From: Varroa destructor
Lineage: Eukaryota; Arthropoda; Arachnida; Mesostigmata; Varroidae
Assembly (NCBI RefSeq): GCF_002443255.2
Contig: NW_019211454.1
Coordinates: forward strand, 3,630,352 to 3,694,351
Direction: 5' to 3'
DNA length: 64,000 nucleotides
The translations under genes and the position numbers were made by a program. Of this stretch, positions 1-11,735 are shown in pieces (positions within the stretch are counted from its first letter, which is position 1; each line of letters starts with the position of its first letter). Under the pieces are notes generated by a model. That model made no database searches. It was given only the letters and a program-made list of their open reading frames with translations, and had not been told where the DNA came from.

Positions 1-1841
1 CATTTTCAAAGGCGACACCTGTAAGCCTTCATCTTGAAAGCTTCAATAAATACAACGTTTATGTAAGTTCAAAACCACCTATCTTGAACTAGTGAAGGTT
101 ATGTTGAATCCACGCATGTGTTCGTGTGCCATTATTTGTTTTCGATCGTACTGACTAATATCATCTACGTGAAATATGGACAATACGAAGCAGACGAGAC
201 TTTTCTAAGAAATTTATTTTTTCGATTGTCATCTTTATGCCAGTGCGTTTGCGACTAAATCGAGACTAGGGAAATTTGCGTTTAAGGACCATTACGACTC
301 AGCCTGCTCCGTGAGATGAATGAAACTAAGTTCAAATGGGATCAGGCCTAAAGAAAAGGACAAGTAGAGGCTTTTAGAAATAAGGTTTCAGTCTACATCT
401 AATGAGATCCTCTATTATTCTAGGCTATATAGATAACATTATAAATAATACGACATTATAGTTGTCGTAAAAATTAAGTGTTCTTGAGGTTTCTCTTCAG
501 TTTCAATGCTCATTCAATTCTTTTATGTTGGGCCCAAAGGGGTGGACACGCGTCGTTCTAGTCCAATCATTAACGTCACGGATAGTTCCTCTCCGCTTCG
601 TTCTTATAACGTCATTTCGTTTCTTTCTGAGGTTGCTTGAAGAACGCTTTAACCACACACAGCGCTAAACGTACCTATCATCCCTTTATTTTTACTGTTG
701 ACTATAAAGGACGTGTTCTGATAAGAAAAAAAATTACACCAGTCTTTAGCTAAGCTGCTCCAACTGTACACCGTACAAACCCAGGTCGTAAGTAGATCTT
801 AAGTAATGGATCGTATGTTATTCAAAAGCGCATGATTAGAGAAAGGAAGTAAAATAAAGGAAGGATTGTTATGGTGAAGTTTGGTAACCAATTGCATTTG
901 CCTAAAACGTATAGGAGTACTTGTATCACATATCTGAACCGCACACAGTAAAATTCTGAAAAAGAACTTTAAATAGCCCACAACTTACTACTGAAATATA
1001 TATATATTTCAGTATATTACTCACATATTACTTTACGTTAGTATAGAGGAGTAGTTATATTACCTGTATAATATAACAAATTTCTGTTCTTTAATGTGTA
1101 AGCATACCTAACTTTGGCCTAGTTCTCTCACCAAAACAGGGTATCTGAAATTTACCTGCTCCGTGAAGCGTAAATAATTAATCAACAAAAGGGCGTGTGA
1201 GAAGAAGCCTCTATAGGAACATGCGCAAGAAAATTTGCTGTAATAGAAAATATCTTCGCTCTTTGAATAAACTAAAACAAACTATCTCCATACGTCTAAT
1301 ATTATTTATCCGACGAGCATGTTCAGGACACATTTTGAAAACATGTTTTTCCCTTACGTATAACTAACCGAAAAAAAGCAGTTTCTCGCATGCCCCCCCC
1401 CCCCTCCTGTAACGAACCCCTCGAATCAAACGAGGTTGCTCCGCTCATACAGAACTCGCTTTATGCGTTACCCAGCGTTTACCGGCCACTGTTGATATGC
1501 ATGACATTACCTATATTTTTCGTCCGTGTAACACTGATCCAGTCGTTAACAGCTCAAGTTTCTATGCCATCTGACTGCGAGCGTCTAACAATACGGACTC
1601 ATTGAACTTTTCATTGGCCTGCCTTAGCAACCATTGGCTCAAGTTTGGAGCTCTCACCTGATCTGAAAGGGTATCCCACTACACATGATCCTTTAGCAAT
1701 CAACATCCTTCTAACTTTGTACTATTAACTTTCCTACTGAATAGTAGATCTAAACAATGTATGTGTATATCTGCATTGGCGCTTTAACATTTTATGAACT
1801 TGTTCGCCGTCGCCGCCAATGGCCACAATTGTTTATTGCAG
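1..1841. other. Upstream intron or flank of ASAP gene, no exon recognised
   Basis: This stretch precedes the first recognised ASAP exon and is probably intron. I looked for the expected upstream ankyrin, ArfGAP and PH residues and found none. It holds a perfect 26-bp AT-rich palindrome at 989-1014 and a C run near 1393-1404. The short reading frames here have no recognisable content. Confidence 0.5.
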
Positions 1842-2079
1842 GAGGACGGCACTTCGTTACATTTGGTTGATTTTCTCGTACAAAATGGAGGCGGATGCGC
1901 CGACGTCGCCAATGTAGAAGGCTGTACCCCACTACATACCGCTGTTCAGTTGCGACAGACCGAATGCATTAAACTGCTACTTAAGAGCGGAGCCCGGTAT
2001 GTCGCCCGAAATGCCGAAGGAAAAACAGCTGCAGACATTGCTCGTGAGAAAGGTTACGACAAATGTCTCGAGCTGATAG
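1842..2079 (+). CDS. Asap: ASAP exon: ankyrin repeats
   Basis: The acceptor is at 1840-1841 after a T-rich run ending in ttgcag, and the donor GTAAGC starts at 2080. The exon starts in phase 0 and ends with one extra base. It encodes about two and a half ankyrin repeats with the signatures TPLHTAV, LLLKSGARYVARN and GKTAADIAREKG. The previous ankyrin residues, normally ending in ALHLAV, are missing, so an upstream exon exists outside this stretch. Confidence 0.92.
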
Positions 2080-4478
2080 GTAAGCTTTTCCTTTTCTCAC
2101 TCACAAATACTCTTTTCATCAGTGTTCGTGTGTGAGCTTTGCTGGGCGCAAAAAAGACAGCGGGGCTGATCGTCCGTGGAGACATGGCATTTGTTGCGCA
2201 TTGCGTGTTTTCAAAGCAGATATGTACTTAGCCAAGTTGTCAGCCTGTTAAACCTGAAAGGCACAAACCCACGCTGTGAAAAGTACCGCGTTCCTGCTGT
2301 TGCATTATAGTTAGAATAAAATATAATACTAGGGGAACTGTTCGGGTAGCAGCACTGTTGGACTATTTTCTTGATGCTCTGACATCGCTTTAGTCAAAGG
2401 TATTTATCTCTCGCGAAACACCTATTGAAAGTGACTATGTGTAGCGGCCCATTTTTGGTTATGAGCGTAACTATTCATTCTTCGCAAAAGCAACAATTGT
2501 CAATTCAAGTTAATCCAGATTTCTAGAGGAAAAATGATTTTTTTATAAACCTGTGTGCACACATGCCATGTACCATACCCGAACGTGATCATGTTTAGCA
2601 TTGATCTGCTATTCGATACATTAAATTCTCTAAATCATAAACGGGACGCTCTTTAAGCATAACTATGTGTGGCTCGCGCATCTTCGGAATGGCAAGACTG
2701 CTATGATTCGAAATGACTACAAAGTAAACATGTTAAACGTTCACGTAGTTTAGAGGAAGCAATATGACCTTTCAAAGAAGTGTGGAGATCCTCTAACTTG
2801 TAGCACTTGTAGTACTTGTTATTACCCAAGCCTTCAAATGACTTCAGTATGGGTGGCCAGAGAAGCCGTTACACAGCCATGATTGTGTGTGATTACCTAT
2901 TTACTTGACTATTTTAAGCTCCAACCTGCAACATTACAAAACATCAATACTCTTCATGCTATTTGCAGAGCATGCGGCCGAAAACAAGAAGTCGTTATTC
3001 GAGAACGTTAACCTCGACTTCGGTAGTCTGCAGGCCCCAGGACTAGCAGACGACGGGTCCACAGATTTTTCTGACGACGAGTACGCCGACGAAAAGGTAA
3101 CTGCAAACACTTCATAACGCGCTGACTACATAAACATTCTAGAAAGCTGGCATTGCTTGAAAGCTATCCCATGCTCTTCAATCGAAATGTTTTATAACGT
3201 GTAGGGGTGACCTTGTGACCCATGGCGGACTGCGCTCAGTCCGCTTCGTGACATCTTTTTTCAGGCCTGAAAAAAGACTCTTCTGCGTTACTTGTATCCA
3301 AGATTTAACGCAGATGTGAACCAATCGATCTTTCAGATCCGTTTGCTGTTTTGAGCAGTACCGGCCCATAAAACAAGAAGAAAAACGAATAAATTGTTCG
3401 CTCATCTTTTGCCCTATGAATAATTAATTTCCTTTGCAGCTGTCCGAGTGGCGCACTCGAGGTTCACGGCCATCGTCAGTGATTTCGACGGATCTACTAC
3501 GAGCCGAGTCGCCACTTAGTCGGAAAAAGGTGCCTCAAGGGGGTGGCTCCGGAGCGCATTCACATACCCCCGGCTCGGTGAAAAAGCGCGTGGCACCTAA
3601 TCCGCCCCAGTTACAACTGCTAGCAACGTCCACTCCGGGAAAACATAACCGATCCCCTTCTGATCCGATGTTTACTCCGGGTCAACTCTCGTGCTCGACG
3701 CCGGCGTCCAGCACAACGTCAGTTAGTTCTACGGCAACAGGGCAAGGGCTCCATGGCGGTCAGTCTGGATCGTCAGCTCAGAGTGGACCCCACAAACGAA
3801 ACCTCTCTATGGACGTCGGAGGCGGAAGTGGAGGTTCTACTGTAGGTGGTCCAAGTCTACTGGACGAAATTACGTCGACGTTAGGGCGAACAGCTGTCGC
3901 TGGTCAGGGCACTCAGGTGCAACGACCGAAATTCCCCCCCCCGCCAAAGCCACCCATTAATGGTGAGCACTATATCGATAGAATAGGTGGTGACAACGGT
4001 TTACAGTAACCAATAGAAGATGCAATACGTTTGCTCAAGATGCACAAGTTAACATATGCATATAATCTAAAGAATAACTTCATTTTTTTTTCAGTGAGAC
4101 GGTTTATTCGTGTAACCCTTTAGCAACTTTTGAGTCTTAGTTGCTTATCAATAACACTTCTGTAATTTTCTCCTTACTACAACAGGTGCCAAGCCCGAAA
4201 GCATTATTATCGGCGGCGCGCCCGTCTCGACAACGAAAACCACTACAACCTCCATAGGAATGAATCCTTCAAGCACCACGAACAGTCAAGTGCGACGTTG
4301 TCGAGCACTATATAACTGCCGAGCGGACGCAGACGATGAGCTATCGTTCAAAGAGGGCGATATCATCCTGATAACAAAGGAGAAGACCGAGGATGAAGAC
4401 TGGATGGAGGGCATGCTCCAGAATGGGAATGGGAAAAAGGCACTGTTTCCAGTGTCGTTTGTGGACATGATTGACTGA
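1842..4478 (+). CDS. Asap: ASAP-type ArfGAP, C-terminal four exons (partial)
   Basis: The exon model is 1842-2079, 2969-3096, 3440-3962 and 4186-4478. It gives 393 residues with matching phases and GT/AG borders throughout. ASAP proteins are Arf GTPase-activating proteins that act at membranes, focal adhesions and endocytic structures. They have the order BAR, PH, ArfGAP, ankyrin, Pro-rich, SH3; only the last three parts are here. The ankyrin part opens with EDGTSLHLVDFLVQNGG, close to the ASAP ankyrin segment as I remember it. An acidic stretch (DDGSTDFSDDEYADEK) and a Ser/Pro/Gly-rich linker follow. PKFPPPPKPP is a typical SH3 ligand, and the protein ends in an SH3 domain carrying ALYNCRADADDELSF. 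The 5' exons must lie before the window. Family assignment is secure. Which of ASAP1, 2 or 3 it corresponds to is not, as arthropods normally have one. Confidence 0.93.
2080..2968 (+). other. ASAP intron (889 bp)
   Basis: The intron is bounded by GTAAGC and TTTGCAG. I see no RNA gene or mobile element in it. The only oddity is a small direct repeat of acttgtag near 2799-2820. Confidence 0.85.
2969..3096 (+). CDS. Asap: ASAP exon: acidic linker after ankyrin repeats
   Basis: The acceptor TTTGCAG ends at 2968 and the donor GTAACT starts at 3097. Two bases complete the split Glu codon and the exon ends in phase 0. It encodes HAAENKKSLFENVNLDFG and then the acidic run DDGSTDFSDDEYADEK. This corresponds to the acidic segment that follows the ankyrin repeats in ASAP proteins. 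Confidence 0.9.
3097..3439 (+). other. ASAP intron (343 bp)
   Basis: This is a short intron ending in CCTTTGCAG. A reading frame on the opposite strand at 3178-3405 looks like chance. Nothing else is visible. Confidence 0.85.
3440..3962 (+). CDS. Asap: ASAP exon: Ser/Pro/Gly-rich linker with PPPPKPP motif
   Basis: The exon begins in phase 0 after CTTTGCAG and ends with one extra base before GTGAGC. It encodes a low-complexity region rich in Ser, Thr, Gly and Pro. The region has several basic Ser motifs and ends in PKFPPPPKPPING, a probable SH3-binding site. This 174-codon exon is much more GC-rich than its introns. Confidence 0.9.
4186..4478 (+). CDS. Asap: ASAP last exon: C-terminal SH3 domain
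   Basis: The acceptor ends at 4185 (CAACAG) and the stop TGA is at 4476-4478. A Thr-rich spacer is followed by a full SH3 domain. The SH3 contains ALYNCRADADDELSF, the acidic RT-loop, the Trp of EDWMEGML and the C-terminal FPVSFVDMID. FPVSFV and DDELSF are very close to the ASAP1/2 SH3. The two reading frames on the opposite strand here are shadows of this exon. Confidence 0.95.
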
Positions 4479-5045
4479 ACCGGTCTGATAAAATTGGTGG
4501 ACCTTGAAGCACTTAATCAAATGCTTCACTGACGCCCACTTTATCATATTGGTTTAGCCTGGAGGCCGTTAAAGGGCGAACAAGTTTTTAAGACAAGCCG
4601 TGATGCGCACATAAAAATGATTCAGAAGTCTTCTGGAATAGCAGAGCAAGCAAGGATCAGTGCAAAATTTTTACAAACATTTTGATCTTGATAAAGACTA
4701 TCTTCTGCGATTGATGCTGTGCCTGATGGAACAAATTATCGTTTATTCTACCGGCGTGATAGACGGGATCATCATGCCATGTATATTTGACCTAGATGAC
4801 TAAAATAATATAACACTTATGCCGAGAAGACAAGAGCTCAGTGTACGATCGGCTATGCATAGGTGGGATAAAGATATAACTATTAGGCACATTTACCTAG
4901 TTTCTTACTTTGAAGGAGGAAAAAATTAGCGACGTGACTCTTTGTTTACTTTTTCATCTGACAGAGACAGAAAACATCTGACTGGAATGTCTTTAATAGC
5001 TAAACCCAAACCATTATATTTGTACCAATAAATAAGATAACACGA
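4479..5045 (+). other. Probable 3' UTR of ASAP with poly(A) signal
   Basis: The stretch after the SH3 stop codon has no coding content. A canonical AATAAA lies at 5027-5032, about 550 bases past the stop, and is the best candidate poly(A) signal. The transcript end is inferred. Confidence 0.5.
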
Positions 5046-8000
5046 TGGGTACGTTCCGCGACGTGACTAGATTGTTCCTGCTAAGCTAGTCTCTTCAAAC
5101 TATTTGAATTAGCTTAGTAAGTTCATTCAACGATGACATATACACACTATTTTCGATGCGATCCGTTACTCTTGATTATAGTTTGCTGTTCGTCGGTGTA
5201 TGAAGGCGCCTTGAGCATTACCCCACGGCCCAGCGTAATAGGGGTACCGAGCAATGGCTAGATCCTCACGTTCATCGCCGTTGTGGGAATCACGACCTCT
5301 GCTGGTCGATCTCAATTTTAAGAGAACAGGAAGGCTCATGTGCATCAGAATCTGCCAACAGTTACGGATACTGTCGTTTAAACGCATGAGACTTTGTTCA
5401 GCGTCCGAACAGTTATACACCCTTTAGAGTCGCAGAGGATAGGTCAGAACAGAATCTGTGAAAGCAAAAACACGGGTGATCCACGACTATTTTTGGTATA
5501 TACACCACTGTTTTCTGTTGCTACAGACAGAACTGAGGGGTTAGCTAACACCTAACCTAGCTAACAAATTTTCCTATGTTGTACCAAACAGCCAGTTACT
5601 AAGAATAATTATATAGACGTGTGATTATAACAATAATAACTGATGACGACACTTTGCGGAACCGCTCTTGAGATTTAAATGGGCTGCTATCAGAATTTCC
5701 AATTATACAATAAAACCTGTTCGAACTTGACAGTTATCAAGAAGATGAAGCCGAAAAAGCGGTTAACGTAGTTTTAACCCTGGTTCGCAGTACGTGCACA
5801 CATCGAGAGGCTACAAGGAAATCGGATAGACAAGGTCCAAGCACAAACAACTGAAGATAGCTGAAATGTAACCTCCGTTCAATATTTTTATTAGAAACCA
5901 CAGCGAAGACGATTACATCAGGCAATAACAGCGCTGATGACGCTAATAGAGAAGCCTGGCGTGTGTTACATATCTAGTCGTTCCTAAGTTAATTCCGCTC
6001 TACATGTTATACATGAAACATGGATAAAAAGGAAACAGTAACCCTGTTATATGGTGATGCTATGTTTGCGCGTGTGTATACAGATCATATGAGCAAAAAA
6101 AAATATGTTTGTTGTTAGGTAGCGAATGCGTGGACATTTGTCACAATGAATTAGCTCTAGTTTTCGTGTTCATCTTTCTTAGTTTTCTGAGCTAAGAACA
6201 GATAGTCTATGGGCAAGTAGAAGTACAACGGTCTACCATGCCCTTTTGGTGCATTCTGTGCTACACTGAACGCATACGAGCAATGAAAAGTGGATTGTAC
6301 AACAACACGTAGAACATGAAGATACTCGTCCTGTCCTTCTTGCACGACAGCTGTCATGCAATTTAAAAAACGATCATCAAGCACAATCGATCCGCCATTT
6401 TTTGTTATCCACTTGTCATTATTTTCTCAAGATGGTGCTGCGTTGATTGTAGGGGTTGATGTCTCTCGTCCATTCTTAATCTACTTATGTCTACTCAACG
6501 ATGGCTGGAGGTCGACTGAAACCTGGGGGAGGATTATATTTACTATGCATTGATTTTACTAAATAAGCAAAATTTTCATCACTAGTCGATCGCGTTTCGA
6601 TGTATATTTACTAACTACGCTGATCAATGATGTCCGAATACTACTTGAACCACATATTTATTTACACACAGACACGCCATATATATGTGTTATATATATA
6701 TGGGCGTAATTGTTATTTATTTATACTTAAAATACATGTTACAAATGGCTGACAGAGCAATAGTGACAAGAATTATAAATAGCTATAGCGCACAGGGGGA
6801 ATTGTCGGAAGATCTATTTGATCATTTCACAAATGTAAAGGTGGTTAAGTGGCCGACGTTGATGAAGACCAAATGACAACGCTTGTTTTCTATGGGTATA
6901 AATAGTGCTAAGTTAAATTATATAGGTATCACTACGTCGAGTCACGTTCTACGGGCCGAACTCTGATGAAAATCCTTTCTAACAATTGGGCCCTTTCGGA
7001 TTGGGTAAAGTTATCGGCGGGTGAGGGGCGAGTCTACTAGCAAACCACAAAACACTAGATATTCATATAGAACGTTTGCCGCCGCTTGTTCTGACAGGAT
7101 TGAGGCTTAAGGGGGAACGACATCTTGTGAAAAGAGTAGACCCTCGATCTAACAAATAGAACACGAAACAAATAGCAAAACATATATATACATATAAAGG
7201 TAGTTATGAAATATTGGATAGGCAAATCAGGCCCTTCAAAGGAACGACAAGAATAGGCAAACAGTAAACGAATTGTTTTTGCGCGCTCGTTGCTTCCAAC
7301 GATCAATAGTGTAGAACTATGCGTCTACTATATCAGAAAAGTGTAGCCCTATCGTCTCTGAGATGACCAAGTTTTTCCTAATGATTCAGAATATCTGCTG
7401 CTGCGAGCTTCATATTGTGGAACAGTACCAGACCTATAAAAGGATCGACGACAGCAGAAGTTCCAACCTTGTCTAAATTTTTAAGTACTTATGTAAATGA
7501 AGAATTTCATATTTACCGAAAGAAAGTTGAGTACCTCTCTTTCGCCTTGTGCATCGTAGACAAAAAAAAGACAAAACTTTTACCCCGTCACATGCTTTTC
7601 TTGCCTCTTTCTATAAGAATTATATTATATTATATAATTAACTATAAGAATTAGAGTTTTATTGCTCATATCTATTCGAATCCTTTACCGTAGCCCTAAA
7701 AATATTTAGGTCTCTGATGTTACCTGATATAACTCTGTATCGCCAAACCTTAAGGTTCAAAGTTCAGTGATTCACCACCGGACAACCTAAACTCACGCCG
7801 TTAGTAACGCTGCGGCTGCTGCCTATCGAAATACTGCTGAGACGACGGACAGCCAAATTAATTTAAAAATGCTAACGCTATTGACGCCTGTGTCGTAAAC
7901 CTTGCGATTACCCAATACCACTTCATAGGAGACATGGATTAGTGTTTACCCTATACCGTTCTCCGGCGACCTCGAGCCTGCTGCATACAATATAATAAGT

Positions 8001-11000
8001 TGGGCATCTGTTGACGACATGCTGGCCGTCGTAGGTAAGCATTCTATGTTCGCGAAGCCAGTATAGCCGACTTCGGGTCAGAGTAAAAACAACTGCGGCA
8101 AAGCTAAAATAGAGAACACAGCTCTCTTTCCATCTTGTATACAAGATATATATCGTACCTCAATAATAGATGACAGAAAGATAACGTGCTACGTGTTGGA
8201 ATCGGTAGAGGCAAAAGCTGATGTAATACGCAGACAGATGACGAAGACACAATGAAAACCCGTTTCAAGAGGTCACGCGCGGGTTCACGTGGATAAATTT
8301 CCCTTTCTCCCCATAAATAATATCTAAAAAATACCAGTAAAGAAATATATATAGCAAACCATATAGCAAGCTCACTAGTTGTATATAAGGGTCGGCAACC
8401 GATTGCTGTACCTCACTAATAGGTACGATATTTAGTATATAGATTACTGACGGATTAGGCGTAGAAAAAAAGGAAGATGATAATCACAGCAATGGCGTCG
8501 ATCGTGTATTTACGAATCGTCAAAATGATGAAGAACTACGAAGATGTTCGGCGACTCTATGGATGTGTAGAACGTGAATGAATATATTGAGCACATAAGT
8601 ATCATAAAAGTGAACCGAATCAATGGGATACCAATAGAATGGTGTGTATCCCATAAAGAAACCGATGAGTAAAGTAAGGATACATATTAGATTGAAAGCC
8701 AATGACCAAGATAAGATTCGCTTGACAAGATACCACACCGTGAGTCTCGAGAAGGTGTTAGCCGGTGCGATGCTATTAGAGATAAAAGAGTCATTGTATG
8801 TTGGAACAAGATGGATGAGCAAGAATAGCTCGCTCAGACTGAAGAACTTTGTGATTTTCTAGCCCAATATGCGAAAAATGTACAACCAATAAATTTAATT
8901 GTAACCATGTAAGAAGAAATGATGTCTTTATTCATAGAGTACATAGGCTGTAGAGATCACCGCAAATATATATACATCGAGTTGTCGATAAATAGTATTA
9001 ATCGTTAACATTGAAGCAAACATTTTCACTAAACTAAATATACGCCATTTTCCTGATAATTACTATAATCCAGCCACTGTAGAACTGAAGTAATTTTTAC
9101 GTGCTTCTATTAAAACTAAATTACTACCAGTAAAAAAATTCTGGTGAGTGACTGAAACGTATGATGATAGTCTGATTGTATAAGATCTCGGCCATACATC
9201 GGGTGCACTAGAACTTGCTATCCAAGTTTTCTCAATTTTTGCAAGATTTAGTTTAAGTTTCTGCGGATTTTCGCAGATGGAAACACGACCTAGTCATTTC
9301 TTTACATCAGTTCGTATGGCACTCAAACATCAAGCTTCTTTTGTCTCCGTCTATCTTTAAATGGTTTAAAACTGTTTGTTGATCGCTGTTTAGCGCCTTG
9401 GCGATATCATCGCTACTCGCCGGTCGGTCAGCTACTACGAAGAGCGCATTTTCCCATTGAAATTTCCGCAACGAAAGCGACAGAAGCCTCTTTGAGCCGT
9501 TTCTTCTGATAACGCATCTTCGCTATAAGCATAGGCCTGGGAAGCTTTTTATTATGATAAGACGGTATTGAAATATAGCGATTATTTTTTGTATAAATTA
9601 TGTTTATTTTCAAGGCCTTCTAGCTTGAATCTGAACAAAGGCAGTCGAACAATTTTTCCACATCTATTCCTGCCAAATCAACGTTTATATGACGTCGACG
9701 TCGACCTGATACGACTTCATACTACCTGGAATATGTGATCTTAAAGCCACCTAATCAGAGAAAGGGTCCAGACTTTCCCGACGACTTAATATATATATTG
9801 GTCGAGAACGTGATTATACGGGATAAGCACAAAAGCATCCTTCCAGAAAGAATTCTGGGTTCAACTTCCAAGCTGCGGCTGTTTTTCATCAGACTCTGAA
9901 ATATGTGCTTTTTGATTAATTTTGAGAGTAGCTTGTGCTTTCTCAGCTCCGAACCTGATGTGGATGTTATACAACACGATTCCTTTTGTCGCTAGAGATA
10001 ACTATGGCCTATGATTTTTACGTTAGATAATGATTTCATTTAACGGTATATAAAATTAATCGTATTACGTTATTTAGCTCGTGTCCTTATACGCATGACC
10101 TAAAAAATGTCGGTTCAGGTAAGATACTCTTGGCGCGATCACTTTGAACATGCACTAAAATAGATCTAGCAACTAGTTTTCAAGTTGTGCTAACTTAGAA
10201 AATAATTGCACTCAATTATGCTGATTTCAGAAAAACGTGTTTGAAAAAGATCGCCTCCGTACACAATTTTCTTTCATCAAGATATATTGGGCCGCGGAAG
10301 AGTATATACGTCTATAAGTCGTGCACTGGCATCAATCTAGATTTTGACGGATTCATTAATAAGATACTTTGAAATGGCAAAGCTCCTATGAACACGGACT
10401 GTTTTGCGTATTTCCCGTAACGATATGCTGCTTTCAATGCTAGCAGTTTAAATTTCCGTTCTACCTGAACATGTACATAGTGAACTTGTATCGGTAAGAA
10501 TGACAAAGATTATATAGATGTGCGACACTCACAGCTTGGCTTAACTGAACATAGTTTCGTCGTAGCTGCCGGTCATTCTTAGGATCTACGACGCGAGGTT
10601 TACACAACGAGTCTGATGACGAGGCAACGTGAAGAGTTAGCGTTTAAAAAGGACAGAAATCCTTGCAGACAGTGCCACCTCTGGCAATCCAGTCCATTAG
10701 ACCGCCCTGATACACACGCGATCTTCACATGTGAAAAAAGATAAGAAACGTTTATTTAATTAACCAAGCTAGCCGTCATTTTTAGTACATACGAATAAGC
10801 TCATCGATTTTTTTTTATATTCGAAATAAACTAGGCAATGATTCCTGCTTGCCTTTTGTCGCAACCACCAGATAAACCACTAGGTAGTCTCAGTCGGGTT
10901 TTTGGAACACTTGACACAAAAGAATCAACTTCCCGTCGTGTTATTACTTAGAACCTCAATTCTAAGCGATCATATATAAGTATAATGGGTGTACTTACAG

Positions 11001-11553
11001 AAGTAATTCACGAAAATGATGATTTGAAAAATTAACTCTCTCTACTTCGATGTATACATTATTAATTTCTTCATAATTGGCCACTCACTAAAGTTTCTTC
11101 TTGTGCCCAAGGCGATCTTAATGCCTAAATCGGAAGCGTTTAGTTTAACAATAGTAAAGTAGCTTTTATTAGTTATACTGTCGTAGTATTTAGAGTGCAT
11201 GCAACTCAAATAGACGGGCAAAGTTGTTGTTTTGTGCTGACTAGAACAAATAATGACGATATGAAATTGCAACAACGGGCACCTGTTGCCCCATCTCGCC
11301 AATCTGGCAATTTTGCGATGTGTGAAACCTTTGGAAGTTTCTTGCCACCATCGTTTATGCTCTTCCTAAAGTCTATTGGGCGATATTGGGTTTATGGCAA
11401 CGAAGTCCTTTGGGGCAATCAACGACTGCGGCAGAGATAGAAGAATATAACGAGGTATGGTATTGTATTAAAAAGACTACTCGATTAGACGATATCATCC
11501 CGGGATGCGAATTCAGGGCAAGTACGATAGGTTAAGTTTGGGTGCGCTGCCAC
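5046..11553. other. Intergenic, no gene recognised
   Basis: This is AT-rich sequence with only short reading frames. At 6674-6707 there is an imperfect AT-rich hairpin with arms opening ACGCC and closing GGGCGT. A hydrophobic 100-codon frame on the minus strand at 8520-8822 could not be matched to a family. A possible extra rhodanese exon lies at 11042-11087 on the minus strand and is discussed with that gene. Confidence 0.5.
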
Positions 11554-11735
11554 TTACTTCTTAAAGCCAAACTCGTCTGCTGCTAATGCAGCTTTGGTAG
11601 CTCGCGTTCCACCTTTGCAGTGGAAAATCACGTTGGAACCATCTTCGGCCACTGATCGACCCATTTTCTCCGATAAGGCGGTCGCGCCTACACCAAACCG
11701 AGCGCTTACCTCGTCGATGGGGACGTTCACGGTGC
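11554..11735 (-). CDS. Rhodanese exon with catalytic loop CKGGTR
   Basis: The acceptor ACTGCAG is read on the minus strand just above 11735. The exon encodes GTVNVPIDEV, then VIFHCKGGTRATKAALAADE and FGFK. If the GTAAGT donor at 11557 is used, the exon ends at 11558 after FGFK plus two bases of Asn. That is what rhodanese proteins usually have before a last NVYNYxGS(x)xEW segment. A phase-compatible last exon at 11042-11087 would give EWPIMKKL and a stop, but it lacks the tyrosine/glycine part. Confidence 0.88.

Noticed and set aside
989..1014. 26-bp palindrome
   Set aside because: Almost entirely alternating AT, so it is expected by composition. Noted within the flank entry only.
4286..4547. 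Two minus-strand ORFs over the SH3 exon
   Set aside because: They lie opposite a clear SH3-coding exon and have no domain content, so they are shadows.
8520..8822. Hydrophobic 100-codon minus ORF, considered as an NRF-6-like acyltransferase piece
   Set aside because: Only a loose resemblance in the spacing of aromatic and basic residues. The conserved C-terminal motif does not follow, and there is no splice support.
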